From: Maledivibacter halophilus
Lineage (GTDB): Bacteria > Bacillota > Clostridia > Peptostreptococcales > Caminicellaceae
Length of the DNA: 59,538 nt
NCBI RefSeq assembly: GCF_900167445.1
Contig: NZ_FUZT01000021.1
Location: forward strand, 1-59,538
Direction: 5' to 3'
In this document: piece after piece, positions 16,704-25,247 of the stretch
Layout of the letters: each line of letters begins with the position of its first letter
Position numbering within the stretch: position 1 is the stretch's first letter
Translations under genes and position numbers: made by a program
The notes under the pieces: model-generated
Told to the model about the DNA's origin: nothing
What the model saw: only the letters and a program-made list of their open reading frames with translations
Databases searched by the model: none

Positions 16704-18902
16704 TTAATTATTCTTCTTCAAATTTAGCTTTGAAAGAGCCTGGGCTAAAGCATTATTAAAGGGCTCATCCTTTGATTTTTTTTGTTCCTTAATATATTTG
16801 CTTACATCCTTCTTTGAAGCTTTATTTGTTTCTTTTTTCTTTCTTTTATTAAATGAAGAAAGCTTTTCTTTATAGCCACATCTGCAAACAAATATTTTTC
16901 CTTCTCCTTCACCACAGAGCTCCATTTTTTTATGACAGTTTGGACATCTTGCATTAGTTATCTTAGAAATACTTTTTCTATACCCGCATTCCCTATCTTG
17001 GCATACAAGCATCTTACCTTTCTTGCTATTAACCTCTAACATAAATTTATCACACTGGGGGCATCTGTTTCCTGTAATATTATCGTGTTTAAACTTTTCT
17101 TGACTATTTTTTATCTCATCTACAATTTCCTTGGAGTAATCCTTCATATCATTTATAAAGCTATTCTTTTTAAGAAGCCCCTTTGAAATAGAGCTTAATT
17201 TTTGCTCCCACTGTGCTGTTAATGTAGGAGATTTTAAATCCTCCGGAACTAAATCAAGGAGCTGCCTTCCCTTTGACGTAGTGAAGATGTTTTTTCCCTT
17301 CTTTTCAATTAAAAATTTATCGTACAGCTTTTCTATAATATCGGCCCTTGTGGCAACTGTGCCAAGTCCCCCTGTTTCTTCTATTGTTTTAAGAAGTTTT
17401 CTATTTTCACTCTTCATATATTTCCTTGGATTCTCCATGGCCGAAAGCAAACTTCCTTCGTCAAATGGTTCTGGTGGTTTAGTTTCTCCTTTGGTTTGAG
17501 AAATACTGGATATTTTCAGTTCGTCTCCTTTATTTACATTCGGTAATATTTGATCTGATATATCCTCATTTGATCCATCCTCTTCAAAATTCCCATTATA
17601 AACTTCCTTCCAGCCCTGAGATATAACGATTTTTCCTTTTGCAGTGAAAGTTTCATCTTTAATTTTGGCTTTTATTATCTTTTGCTCATATTCAAAAGGG
17701 GGATATAAAACAGCTAAAAATCTTTTAACAACCAAGTCATAAATCCTTCTTTCCCTGTCATTTAAAGAGCTTAGAATCACCCCTTGTTCAGTAGGAATAA
17801 TTGCATGATGATCCGATACCTTTTTATTATCAACAAAGGATTTATTTGTTTTTATAGGCTTTTTTAAAATCTTAAAGGCGGCCTTTGAATACTCTCCAAC
17901 ACCACAAGCTTTGACCCTTTCCCTTAAAGTATCTATTATATCTGTAGTTATATATCTAGAATCAGTTCTTGGATAGGTTAGCAACTTATGACTCTCATAT
18001 AATCTTTGCATAATAGATAAAGTCTCCTTAGGAGAATAACCAAATATCCTATTTGCATCTCTTTGAAGTTCAGTAAGATCATATAAGCCATTGGAATATT
18101 TTTTCTTATAGGTTTTCTTTACTTCTATAACTTGAGCATTTTTTCCTTTTATTGATCTAAGTATTTTATCGCATTTATCCTTATTAAAAATTCTATTATT
18201 ATTAGTTCTATTATCCTGCCAAATTAGCTTTAACCCATTGCTTATGGCCTCAATACCATAAAAGGTTTTTGGCTTGAACTTTTTTATTTCTTCTTCTCTC
18301 TTTGAAATTATTGAAAGGGTAGGTGTCTGAACCCTTCCACACGAAAGTTGGGCATTGTACTTACAGGTCAAAGCACGAGTAGCATTAATCCCTACATACC
18401 AATCAGCCTGAGCTCTAGCAAGGGCAGAAGCATAGAGATTCTCATATCCCCTACCTGGTTTAAGGTTTTTGAAACCTTCTTTAATAGCTTTATCAGTAAC
18501 AGAAGATATCCATAGACGTTTTATTGGTTTCTTTACACGGGATTTTTCAATTATCCATCTAGCCACAAGCTCCCCTTCACGACCTGCATCTGTGGCAATA
18601 ACTATTTCTTCAACATCCTTTCTATTCATCTGCTTTTTGACGATATTGAACTGCTTTCCACTTCTCTTTATAACCACAAGTTTTAAGGGAGAAGGTAGCA
18701 TTGGTAAATCCTCAAGTCTCCATGCCTTATATTTCTCATTATAAATCTCAGGATCTCCCAATGTAACTAAATGCCCCAAAGCCCAAGTTACTATATATTT
18801 TTTACCCTCTATATACCCATTGCCCTTTTTATTGCAGCTTAACACCCTAGCTAAATCCTTTCCAACAGAAGGTTTTTCAGCTAAAACCAATGTTTTATTC
18901 AT
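16704..18902 (-). CDS. topB: DNA topoisomerase III (type IA)
   Basis: 732 residues. The Toprim domain opens the protein (LVLAEKPSVGKDLARVL; acidic motif TDAGREGELVARWI near residue 107). The type IA core follows, with the active tyrosine in the TYPRTDSRYIT segment (about 312-322). The C-terminus has two zinc-ribbon-like Cys sets (CPQCDKFM ... CQDRECGY and CPNCHKKM ... CRCGY) and a basic tail. It should decatenate DNA by single-strand passage. The length and zinc tail fit Firmicutes TopB rather than TopA. GAGAGG precedes the ATG. It lies 59 nt downstream of the molybdenum hydroxylase operon on the same strand, so read-through is possible, but no functional link is known. Confidence 0.94.
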   Translation of the reverse strand: MNKTLVLAEKPSVGKDLARVLSCNKKGNGYIEGKKYIVTWALGHLVTLGDPEIYNEKYKAWRLEDLPMLPSPLKLVVIKRSGKQFNIVKKQMNRKDVEEIVIATDAGREGELVARWIIEKSRVKKPIKRLWISSVTDKAIKEGFKNLKPGRGYENLYASALARAQADWYVGINATRALTCKYNAQLSCGRVQTPTLSIISKREEEIKKFKPKTFYGIEAISNGLKLIWQDNRTNNNRIFNKDKCDKILRSIKGKNAQVIEVKKTYKKKYSNGLYDLTELQRDANRIFGYSPKETLSIMQRLYESHKLLTYPRTDSRYITTDIIDTLRERVKACGVGEYSKAAFKILKKPIKTNKSFVDNKKVSDHHAIIPTEQGVILSSLNDRERRIYDLVVKRFLAVLYPPFEYEQKIIKAKIKDETFTAKGKIVISQGWKEVYNGNFEEDGSNEDISDQILPNVNKGDELKISSISQTKGETKPPEPFDEGSLLSAMENPRKYMKSENRKLLKTIEETGGLGTVATRADIIEKLYDKFLIEKKGKNIFTTSKGRQLLDLVPEDLKSPTLTAQWEQKLSSISKGLLKKNSFINDMKDYSKEIVDEIKNSQEKFKHDNITGNRCPQCDKFMLEVNSKKGKMLVCQDRECGYRKSISKITNARCPNCHKKMELCGEGEGKIFVCRCGYKEKLSSFNKRKKKETNKASKKDVSKYIKEQKKSKDEPFNNALAQALSKLNLKKNN

Positions 18903-18961
18903 ATTAACAATCCTCTCGCATAAACAATCTTAATAGTTTTATTTGTTTTTTTCTTTAAGAA

Positions 18962-21262
18962 TTAATCCAAGCTGTACATCCCTCTAAATACTTTTTCCGG
19001 TGTAATAGGTAAGCTCTTAATATTCACTCCTACAGCATTGTAAACTGCATGGACAATTGCAGGAGGGGGTGTATTTATTACTACCTCTCCAATAGATTTA
19101 GAACCAAAGGGGCCTGTTGGCTCATAGCTAGGCTCAAATTCAACTCTAATCTTTCCTATATCTTTTCTACAAGGGATCTTATATTGCATAAAGGTATTGG
19201 TTTCCATTCTTCCTTTATCATCATATACTACATCCTCATACATTGCCATTCCTATCCCCTGCACTAATCCACCTTCTACTTGAATCCGAGCAAGATTTTT
19301 ATTAATAACCGTTCCACAATCTACAACAGCAACATAATCAATTAAATCCACCTTACCAGTTTCTTTATCTACTTCTACCTCGGCAAATCCTGCTATAAAT
19401 GGAGGTGGACTAGTCTCTCCACCGAAGGAACCATTTCCAATTAGCTGAGACTTGCCTTCTCCTGAAGCCAGTTTTTGTGCAATCTCATCAAGGGATATAG
19501 TATGTTCTTCATCGACAGTCTTTACAAAGCTTCCATCAAAAATGACATCTTCCTTTTTTGCCCCTAAAAACTTTCCACCATTTTCTATTATCTGCCTTTT
19601 AATATCCTCTGCCGCCTTTATAACTGCATTTCCTGTAACATAGGTTGTACTTGAAGCATAGGAGCCAGTATCATAGGGAGAAACATCTGTATCCACTCCA
19701 TTTACTATGATTTTATCCATTGGAGTTTCAAGGATTTCTGCTGCCATTTGAGCCAATATAGTATCACAGCCTGTGCCCATGTCAGTGGCCCCTATCATAA
19801 GACTGTAAAAACCATCATCATTTAATTTAATCAATGCCGAAGCTGAATCTATACCAGCAATTCCAGAGCCCTGCATTGTTATGGCCATTCCTATTCCTCT
19901 AACCTTTGTTTCATTAATAATTTTTCTTGGATATTTCTCATCCCATCCAATAAGCTTTTTTCCTCTTTCAATACACTTATCAAGGGTAGAGCTTTTCAAA
20001 ACCACTGGTAAGCCTTCCTTTGATCCATCTAATACTGGATTTGTCTCTCCCTGTCTAATAAGATTCTTTTCACGTAAAATAGAGGGGTCAACATTTAGCT
20101 TATTAGCTAATAGATTTATTGTAGATTCAACTGCAAAGGCTCCCTGTGTGGCACCATATCCCCTTAGGGCCCCGGCTGTCATTTTATTAGTATATACTGC
20201 TCTGCCGATATATCTTACTGCATTTGCTTTGTTATATAATGGCAAAGTTTTATGTCCTACAAGGGTAAATACAGTTGACGCATGGTCTCCATAAGCGCCA
20301 GTATCAGATAAAGCATTAATATCTATTGCTTTTATAATCCCCTCTTGATCTGCACCTATTCTTACCTTTATTCCCATGGCATGTCGACTGGTTGTGCAGC
20401 CAAAGGTTTCTTTTCTATTATAAATTATTTTTGCCGGTTTTCCTGTTTTTAAAGTAATAATTGCAGGAAATATTTCTACTGAGGCCGTTTGTTTTCCTCC
20501 AAAACCTCCTCCAATTCTTGGCTTTACTACCCTTACCTTGCTTTTAGGGATTTTAAGTGCCCTAGCTAACAATTTTCTAACATGGAAAGGTATTTGTGTA
20601 GAACTTACAACGGTCAGTCTTCCATTATGGTCCATATAAGTATATGCTCTATAGGTTTCCATCATACCATGGGCTTGGGCCTGAGTATAATAAGTTTCTT
20701 CAACTACAAAATCACTATCTTCCATTTCCTTTTCTATATTTCCAACCTCAATTTTATATGAAGCTGCAATATTTCTCTCCTTTTCCATTCCAATATCAAA
20801 ATTTACATGTAAATCATCCTCAGGATGTATGATAGTTGAATGTCCTATTGCTTTTTCAAAATCCAAAACCGGATCCAATGCTTCATATTCAACCTTAATA
20901 AGCTTCATAGCTCTTAATGCAGTTTTCTCATCCTTAGCAGCTATAATTGCAACTTCATCTCCAACATATCTCACATACTCATCTAAAATCAAACGATCAT
21001 AGGGCGACGGTTCAGGATAAGATTGTCCTGCTGTTGTAAAGCGTATATTAGGTACATCCCTATAAGTAAGTATACATTCTACACCATCTAGTTTTTGGGC
21101 CTTTTCAGTTTCAATAGATTTTATTTTTGCAAAGGCATGGGGATTTCTTAAAATTTTTATAATTAATGCATGTTCACTAGATAAATCATCGGTATAAGCT
21201 GGTTTACCAGTTGCTATGTCTATTCCATCGATTTTTGAAATTTCTTTGCTAATATAACGCAT
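18962..21262 (-). CDS. Xanthine-dehydrogenase-family molybdenum-binding subunit
   Basis: About 766 residues: the large molybdopterin subunit of xanthine dehydrogenase/CO-dehydrogenase-type hydroxylases. Marks: the N-terminal DGIDIATGKPAYTDD start, RPRIGGGFGGKQ-like cofactor motif (PRIGGGFGGKQT), the arginine motif GALRGYGATQ, and the catalytic Glu in GSKSIGEVVINTPPPAI. In purine-fermenting clostridia such enzymes hydroxylate xanthine, hypoxanthine or nicotinate; some carry a labile selenium ligand. The substrate cannot be told here. I use the ATG at 21262 over a TTG at 21271, which lies in the ribosome site GGGGGTTG. The ATG begins one base after the stop codon of the Fe-S subunit, so translation is coupled. 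Confidence 0.9.
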   Translation of the reverse strand: MRYISKEISKIDGIDIATGKPAYTDDLSSEHALIIKILRNPHAFAKIKSIETEKAQKLDGVECILTYRDVPNIRFTTAGQSYPEPSPYDRLILDEYVRYVGDEVAIIAAKDEKTALRAMKLIKVEYEALDPVLDFEKAIGHSTIIHPEDDLHVNFDIGMEKERNIAASYKIEVGNIEKEMEDSDFVVEETYYTQAQAHGMMETYRAYTYMDHNGRLTVVSSTQIPFHVRKLLARALKIPKSKVRVVKPRIGGGFGGKQTASVEIFPAIITLKTGKPAKIIYNRKETFGCTTSRHAMGIKVRIGADQEGIIKAIDINALSDTGAYGDHASTVFTLVGHKTLPLYNKANAVRYIGRAVYTNKMTAGALRGYGATQGAFAVESTINLLANKLNVDPSILREKNLIRQGETNPVLDGSKEGLPVVLKSSTLDKCIERGKKLIGWDEKYPRKIINETKVRGIGMAITMQGSGIAGIDSASALIKLNDDGFYSLMIGATDMGTGCDTILAQMAAEILETPMDKIIVNGVDTDVSPYDTGSYASSTTYVTGNAVIKAAEDIKRQIIENGGKFLGAKKEDVIFDGSFVKTVDEEHTISLDEIAQKLASGEGKSQLIGNGSFGGETSPPPFIAGFAEVEVDKETGKVDLIDYVAVVDCGTVINKNLARIQVEGGLVQGIGMAMYEDVVYDDKGRMETNTFMQYKIPCRKDIGKIRVEFEPSYEPTGPFGSKSIGEVVINTPPPAIVHAVYNAVGVNIKSLPITPEKVFRGMYSLD

Positions 21263-21263
21263 T

Positions 21264-21713
21264 TTATTCAACCCCCATATACTTTTTTACTGCCCTTAAC
21301 TGCCCAACATATCCTGTGCATCGGCAAAGATTCCCTGTCAGATAATGAATAATATCTTCTTCAGTAGGATTTTTAAGTTCTTCTTTCATTGCTAATACCG
21401 TCATAATAAACCCCGGACTGCAAAACCCGCATTGTTCTGCCCCTTCTTTAACTAAAAACTGTGCAAATTCATTGGCCTCTTCCTGTACCCCTTCTATAGT
21501 AGTAATATTTTTCCCCTTTGCCCTTACCGAAAGTGTTGAACACGAGAGCACTGGCTTTTCATCAAGCCATACAGTACATAACCCACAGGAACCTGTATCA
21601 CATCCTTTTTTAACACTTAAATATCCATATTTTCTTAATGTATCTACTAAAAACTCATCGCAGTTCACTTCCAAGTCCATTCTTTTATTATTTATAGTTA
21701 CATTGATTTTCAT
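21264..21713 (-). CDS. Molybdenum hydroxylase [2Fe-2S] subunit
   Basis: 149 residues, the standard size of CoxS/XdhC-type iron-sulfur subunits. The N-terminal plant-ferredoxin cluster uses KGCDTGSCGLCTVW plus a later Cys in PVLSCS. The C-terminal helical cluster uses EQCGFCSPGFIM and NLCRCTGY. Electrons pass from the molybdenum site through these clusters to FAD on the partner subunit. The ATG overlaps the TGA of the FAD subunit (ATGA), so the three subunits are translationally coupled in the order FAD, Fe-S, Mo. All eight cysteines expected for the two clusters are present. Confidence 0.93.
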   Translation of the reverse strand: MKINVTINNKRMDLEVNCDEFLVDTLRKYGYLSVKKGCDTGSCGLCTVWLDEKPVLSCSTLSVRAKGKNITTIEGVQEEANEFAQFLVKEGAEQCGFCSPGFIMTVLAMKEELKNPTEEDIIHYLTGNLCRCTGYVGQLRAVKKYMGVE

Positions 21714-22501
21714 GCTAAAACCTCCATTATTGCCCTTTTTACGAGAACTTTACATATTGACTGTCTATATTCTTTACTGCCTCTCATATTACTGCCAAAA
21801 ACTAATTCACTTGCTGCAAGAAGAGAAGCCTTTTCTATATCCTCCATTGTACCTTTACTTTCAGATAAATACTTAGAAGCCATCCTTGCAATTTCTGCTC
21901 TTTGAGGTCTTGCCCCTACTACAATATTCCAATCATTGTCTAATTTTGATACAGCAACATTTAAAATTGCATAATCACTTTTTGAATTTCTCATGGTTTG
22001 AAAGGCTGCTTTTCTATTATTTTTTTTCAAAACTATCTTTACTAGTATATCTTTATTGCCACCATTTTTCAAAAACTCCTTTAAGAGAATTTGTCCTCCC
22101 TTGTATAATACAACCTCAGCATCAAGGGCTAATAAAGCAGTAATAAAATCTGAAAATCCATACCGAGAATAAACGGTTCCACCTACTGTAACAATATTTC
22201 TAAGCTGCACACCTACAATATTTTTAACTGACTTAGATAGAATTCCATCAAAATACTGTGTCAAAATAGGGCTTGTTTCAACTGATCTAAAGGTTGTCAT
22301 TGCTCCTATTTCTATTGTATCCTGATTTTCACGAATATAATTTAAATGAAGATTGGACAAATCAACTGCTTTTCCAATCTTCTTTGAACTCATTCTTAAA
22401 AAACCACAGCCCCCTAAAATTGTGCTGTTTTTATTAGTTTTTAAAATCTCATAAGCTTCCTCGAAGCTTTCTGGAAGCACATACTCCTGTATTGTTAGCA
22501 C
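21710..22501 (-). CDS. Molybdenum hydroxylase FAD-binding subunit
   Basis: 263 residues of the CoxM/XdhB-type FAD-binding family (PCMH fold). The family motif that wraps the FAD pyrophosphate appears as ILGGCGFLRM near residue 30, and the second glycine-rich stretch as LRNIVTVGGTVYSRYGFSD near 102. It is a little shorter than the usual 280-290 residues. The start is a GTG with AAGGAGG 7 nt upstream; the only nearby ATG is out of frame and followed by a stop. It is the first gene of the three-subunit operon and has a 175-base leader that can fold (see the leader entry). Confidence 0.88.
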   Translation of the reverse strand: MLTIQEYVLPESFEEAYEILKTNKNSTILGGCGFLRMSSKKIGKAVDLSNLHLNYIRENQDTIEIGAMTTFRSVETSPILTQYFDGILSKSVKNIVGVQLRNIVTVGGTVYSRYGFSDFITALLALDAEVVLYKGGQILLKEFLKNGGNKDILVKIVLKKNNRKAAFQTMRNSKSDYAILNVAVSKLDNDWNIVVGARPQRAEIARMASKYLSESKGTMEDIEKASLLAASELVFGSNMRGSKEYRQSICKVLVKRAIMEVLA

Positions 22502-22564
22502 ATATATTCCTCCTTCGAATAGTTAGTTGATTATATATATATTTATAAAGATTTATTTGAGTTC

Positions 22565-22633
22565 GTAATCACTGAGAATCCTTTTGGTTTATAAAAATCG
22601 CTTAAAAGGAAACCCCAGTGACTACTCCCTCTA
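22565..22633 (-). ncRNA. Candidate structured leader RNA of the molybdenum hydroxylase operon
   Basis: Transcribed toward the FAD subunit, the sequence gives GGGAGTAG, then a hairpin with stem TCACTG/CAGTGA (22621-22616 with 22574-22569), an asymmetric internal loop and a second stem CCTTTT/AAAAGG. The leader ends about 65 nt before the GTG start. It does not match the purine, TPP, yybP-ykoY or FMN consensus that I know. A metal-, cofactor- or purine-sensing element is possible but not shown. Confidence 0.35.
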
Positions 22634-22676
22634 TTAATTTTTATTAATTTATCTCTATATCAGTTTATAATAATTT

Positions 22677-23486
22677 TTATATCATTTCCTTCATATGTCT
22701 AAGCTTACCATTATTTTTAATTAAGAGAATCTCAGTCATTATACTAAATGCAATTTCCTCTGGTGTTTGTCCTCCAAGATCAATTCCAATCGGTGCATAA
22801 ACTTCCTTAAGTTCTTCCTTTGATATACCTTCACTTTTCAAATTATCCATAATATGTTTTGTCTTATTTTTACTGCCTATCATTCCAATGTATTTGGCAT
22901 TACTTTTAATAACAGATTTTAGAGCTATTTCATCATGCTTATGTCCTCTGGTTACAATAACAATATAACTATTTTCATCCAATGCACATTTCATCAAGGT
23001 TTCTTCTATATCCCCGACCATCAATTCATCAGCCCTTGGAAATCTTTCTATATTGCAAAATTCTTCTCTATCTTCAACTATTATAGTATAAAATCCCATC
23101 ATTTTTCCAAGATCATATAACTTTAATGCAACATGTCCTCCCCCAACAATGTAAAGCTTGTCATAGGGATTAAAAACCTTTATGAAAACATCTGCCTCTC
23201 CACCACATTGCATATGTAAGCTTCCTTTAGAATCTGTTAATTCATAGTGAAATGTATCACTCTTTCCAACAGCCATACATTTTTTAGCCTGTTTTATAAC
23301 TTCTGCTTCAAGATTCCCCCCACCAATTGTACCAAAAATATTTCCATCCTCAAGGATTCCCATCATAGAGCCTTCTCTTCTTGGTGTTGAACCCTCTACT
23401 TTAGTTATTGTGGCAAGTGCCACCTTCTTATTTGATTTAATCATTTCTGATATACTATCTAAAACTTTATACTCCAAACTATTCAC
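22677..23486 (-). CDS. xdhC: XdhC/CoxI-family molybdenum hydroxylase maturation protein
   Basis: 269 residues. The N-terminal XdhC/CoxI domain (ATITKVEGSTPRREGSMMGI, GTIGGGNLEAEVIKQA) is followed by a Rossmann-like C-terminal domain (LYIVGGGHVALKLYDLG, VTRGHKHDEIAL, YIGMIGSKNKTKHIMD) ending in APIGIDLGGQTPEEIAFSI. XdhC proteins bind molybdenum cofactor and help insert the sulfurated form into xanthine dehydrogenase. It is the gene upstream of the three subunits on the same strand, separated by 175 bases that hold the candidate leader RNA. The start is probably GTG at 23486; a TTG at 23477 with GGGTG before it is an alternative. Confidence 0.9.
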   Translation of the reverse strand: MNSLEYKVLDSISEMIKSNKKVALATITKVEGSTPRREGSMMGILEDGNIFGTIGGGNLEAEVIKQAKKCMAVGKSDTFHYELTDSKGSLHMQCGGEADVFIKVFNPYDKLYIVGGGHVALKLYDLGKMMGFYTIIVEDREEFCNIERFPRADELMVGDIEETLMKCALDENSYIVIVTRGHKHDEIALKSVIKSNAKYIGMIGSKNKTKHIMDNLKSEGISKEELKEVYAPIGIDLGGQTPEEIAFSIMTEILLIKNNGKLRHMKEMI

Positions 23487-23567
23487 CCTTCCCCTTTTTT
23501 CCGAATATTTAAAGCTAATCTTATTATATCATAAGGTTTTTTATTTTTGCTATCTATAAAACAAACA

Positions 23568-23593
23568 AAAATCTAACCAATTGATTAGATTTT
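23568..23593 (-). terminator. Terminator after the HEAT-repeat gene
   Basis: AAAATCTAA/TTAGATTTT stem with an 8-nt loop, then TTTGTTTGTTTT on the minus strand, about 30 nt past the HEAT-repeat gene stop. Confidence 0.65.
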
Positions 23594-23623
23594 AGGTCAA
23601 AATAAAATAAGTATTTTTAAAAT

Positions 23624-24262
23624 TTAAATATATTTTCTTTTTAATTCTATAGCTTTTTTCTTAGTTTTTGGACTAATACTGGTAGCAGATCTTTCTATAA
23701 AAGTGTTTATAGCATCTCTTTTATTACTTTCATCATAAACTAAGTCCAAAATTTCTAATACTCCATATTTTAATAATTCTTTTTGCTTTCTAGGATATGA
23801 GGATTTTTTATCTATATTTAATAATGTCTCAACTATAATTTCTCTTAAATCAATTCTTTCTTTAATTATCTTTACAAGATTCCTTATACAGCACTGGGCA
23901 GTCATGAATTTTTTATCATTTATATGTTCTAAATAATCCTTTAAAATATTATCAAATAATTTGTCTTGATCAACACTAATCAAATTTGCAATTATAGTAA
24001 GTCCTATATCCCTATGATAAGAATTATCATGATTCATAAGGGCCGCAAAGTCATCCCAGTACTGATAAAAGATTTCTGGTCTCAATTCACTTGCTTTTGA
24101 TACAATATAATAGCAATGGTAATAAACCATTATGTCCTTATTATTAAGAAGCTGCTTTATTATTTCCTTTTTTAAATATTCTTCTTTAATTATTTTATCA
24201 ACAAAATTTTCCACATCAATATTTTTATCTTTAATTTTTTCAATTAATATTTTTTTATCCAT
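23624..24262 (-). CDS. HEAT-repeat-like helical protein
   Basis: About 212 residues, all predicted helix, with repeating pairs of amphipathic helices (for example KKEIIKQLLNNKDIMVYYHCYYIVSKASELRPE and HRDIGLTIIANLISVDQDKLFDNILKDYLEH) that read as HEAT/ARM-type repeats; C-terminal SPKTKKKAIELKRKYI is basic. No catalytic motif is seen. Such proteins usually act as binding scaffolds. I use the ATG at 24262; the GTG at 24271 is part of the ribosome site AAAGGGTG. It follows the transglutaminase-like gene by 12 nt and is co-transcribed with it. I do not recognise a characterised relative. Confidence 0.7.
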   Translation of the reverse strand: MDKKILIEKIKDKNIDVENFVDKIIKEEYLKKEIIKQLLNNKDIMVYYHCYYIVSKASELRPEIFYQYWDDFAALMNHDNSYHRDIGLTIIANLISVDQDKLFDNILKDYLEHINDKKFMTAQCCIRNLVKIIKERIDLREIIVETLLNIDKKSSYPRKQKELLKYGVLEILDLVYDESNKRDAINTFIERSATSISPKTKKKAIELKRKYI

Positions 24263-24274
24263 TTTTTTCACCCT

Positions 24275-25165
24275 TTAGTCTATGGATTTCAAAATACTAT
24301 CTGTTATTTGTAGGCTTTCTAGCTCTTGTAAAATATTAATTCCTTTTAAATTCCCCTTATTTAAAATTTCAGCTAAATTATCAAGGATTTTTAATTCTTT
24401 TTCTTTTATGTCACTATTTTCTCTACCCATAATCCCCCAGCAGTCCCAAGGTAAAGGTTCAATTTTATTAAGGCATAAAAGATCCCTTATCATATTATCC
24501 CGAATAAACCATGTTCCCTTTAGGAAATCTTCATAGGTACCATAGTCCTTTGGGTTATGACCGTACTCTCTACAATTAATCCACGCCTGACTACCTGTTA
24601 TAAAATATTCATTTGTTACATCATGAAAATTATAATTCAAACTCAATAAGCCTTCAAATAATTCTGGAGGTAATATTTCTCTTCGATAATATATCTGACT
24701 CATCCAAGGATCTACCCTAACCCAGCGTTTTTCTAATTCATTCCAATATTCACAAATCCAATGATCAAAATATTTTTTGGGAACAAAAAAAGTAGCAAAT
24801 CCTGATCTTAATCGAGCGGGAATCCTATGATTTCTCAGCACTGAACACATCAAAAGGGATAAATCTCTACAATTCCCTAATAAAAGCTTCTCATTACATC
24901 TTAGGTTCAATATGCTTGAATCATCCCTATGGATTATTTCTTTAAGTTTTTTTTGAATCGCCCTAATATTACTATCATGTAAATGCTCCTTTGGAACTAC
25001 AATTAGTCCCATAGCCGTCAATAAATCGATTAGCATAAGTTTATTAATACATTTACATAACTCTTTGATATCCCTTGGAAAATCTTCAATAAAATACTTA
25101 TATGGACCTGGAGATGTAATTGCACCATGTACACTATAATACTCTAAATAATTATGTATCGCCAT
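24275..25165 (-). CDS. Transglutaminase-like cysteine protease-fold protein
   Basis: 296 residues. A transglutaminase-core catalytic triad can be read: Cys in LLLGNCRDLSLLMCSVLR (about residue 119), His in KKYFDHWICEYW (about 156) and Asp in KRWVRVDPWMSQ (about 171), with the spacing usual for the family. There is no signal peptide or membrane segment, so it should act in the cytoplasm, as a peptidase, amidase or cross-linker. The C-terminal part after residue 190 is specific to this group (a WINCREYGHNPKDYGTYEDF segment). GGAGG lies before the ATG. It pairs with the HEAT-repeat gene. The substrate is unknown. Confidence 0.8.
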   Translation of the reverse strand: MAIHNYLEYYSVHGAITSPGPYKYFIEDFPRDIKELCKCINKLMLIDLLTAMGLIVVPKEHLHDSNIRAIQKKLKEIIHRDDSSILNLRCNEKLLLGNCRDLSLLMCSVLRNHRIPARLRSGFATFFVPKKYFDHWICEYWNELEKRWVRVDPWMSQIYYRREILPPELFEGLLSLNYNFHDVTNEYFITGSQAWINCREYGHNPKDYGTYEDFLKGTWFIRDNMIRDLLCLNKIEPLPWDCWGIMGRENSDIKEKELKILDNLAEILNKGNLKGINILQELESLQITDSILKSID

Positions 25166-25247
25166 AATAAGCCTCCTAATTAATAATTTTTATAAACTTA
25201 TTATAACAAGTAAAATATGACAACTGTATGTCATATATATTATTTTT

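Noticed and set aside
22565..22633. TPP or yybP-ykoY riboswitch
   Set aside because: GGGAGTAG and CACTGGGG recall these families, but the TPP CTGANA/ACCTGA parts and the manganese riboswitch second helix are absent.
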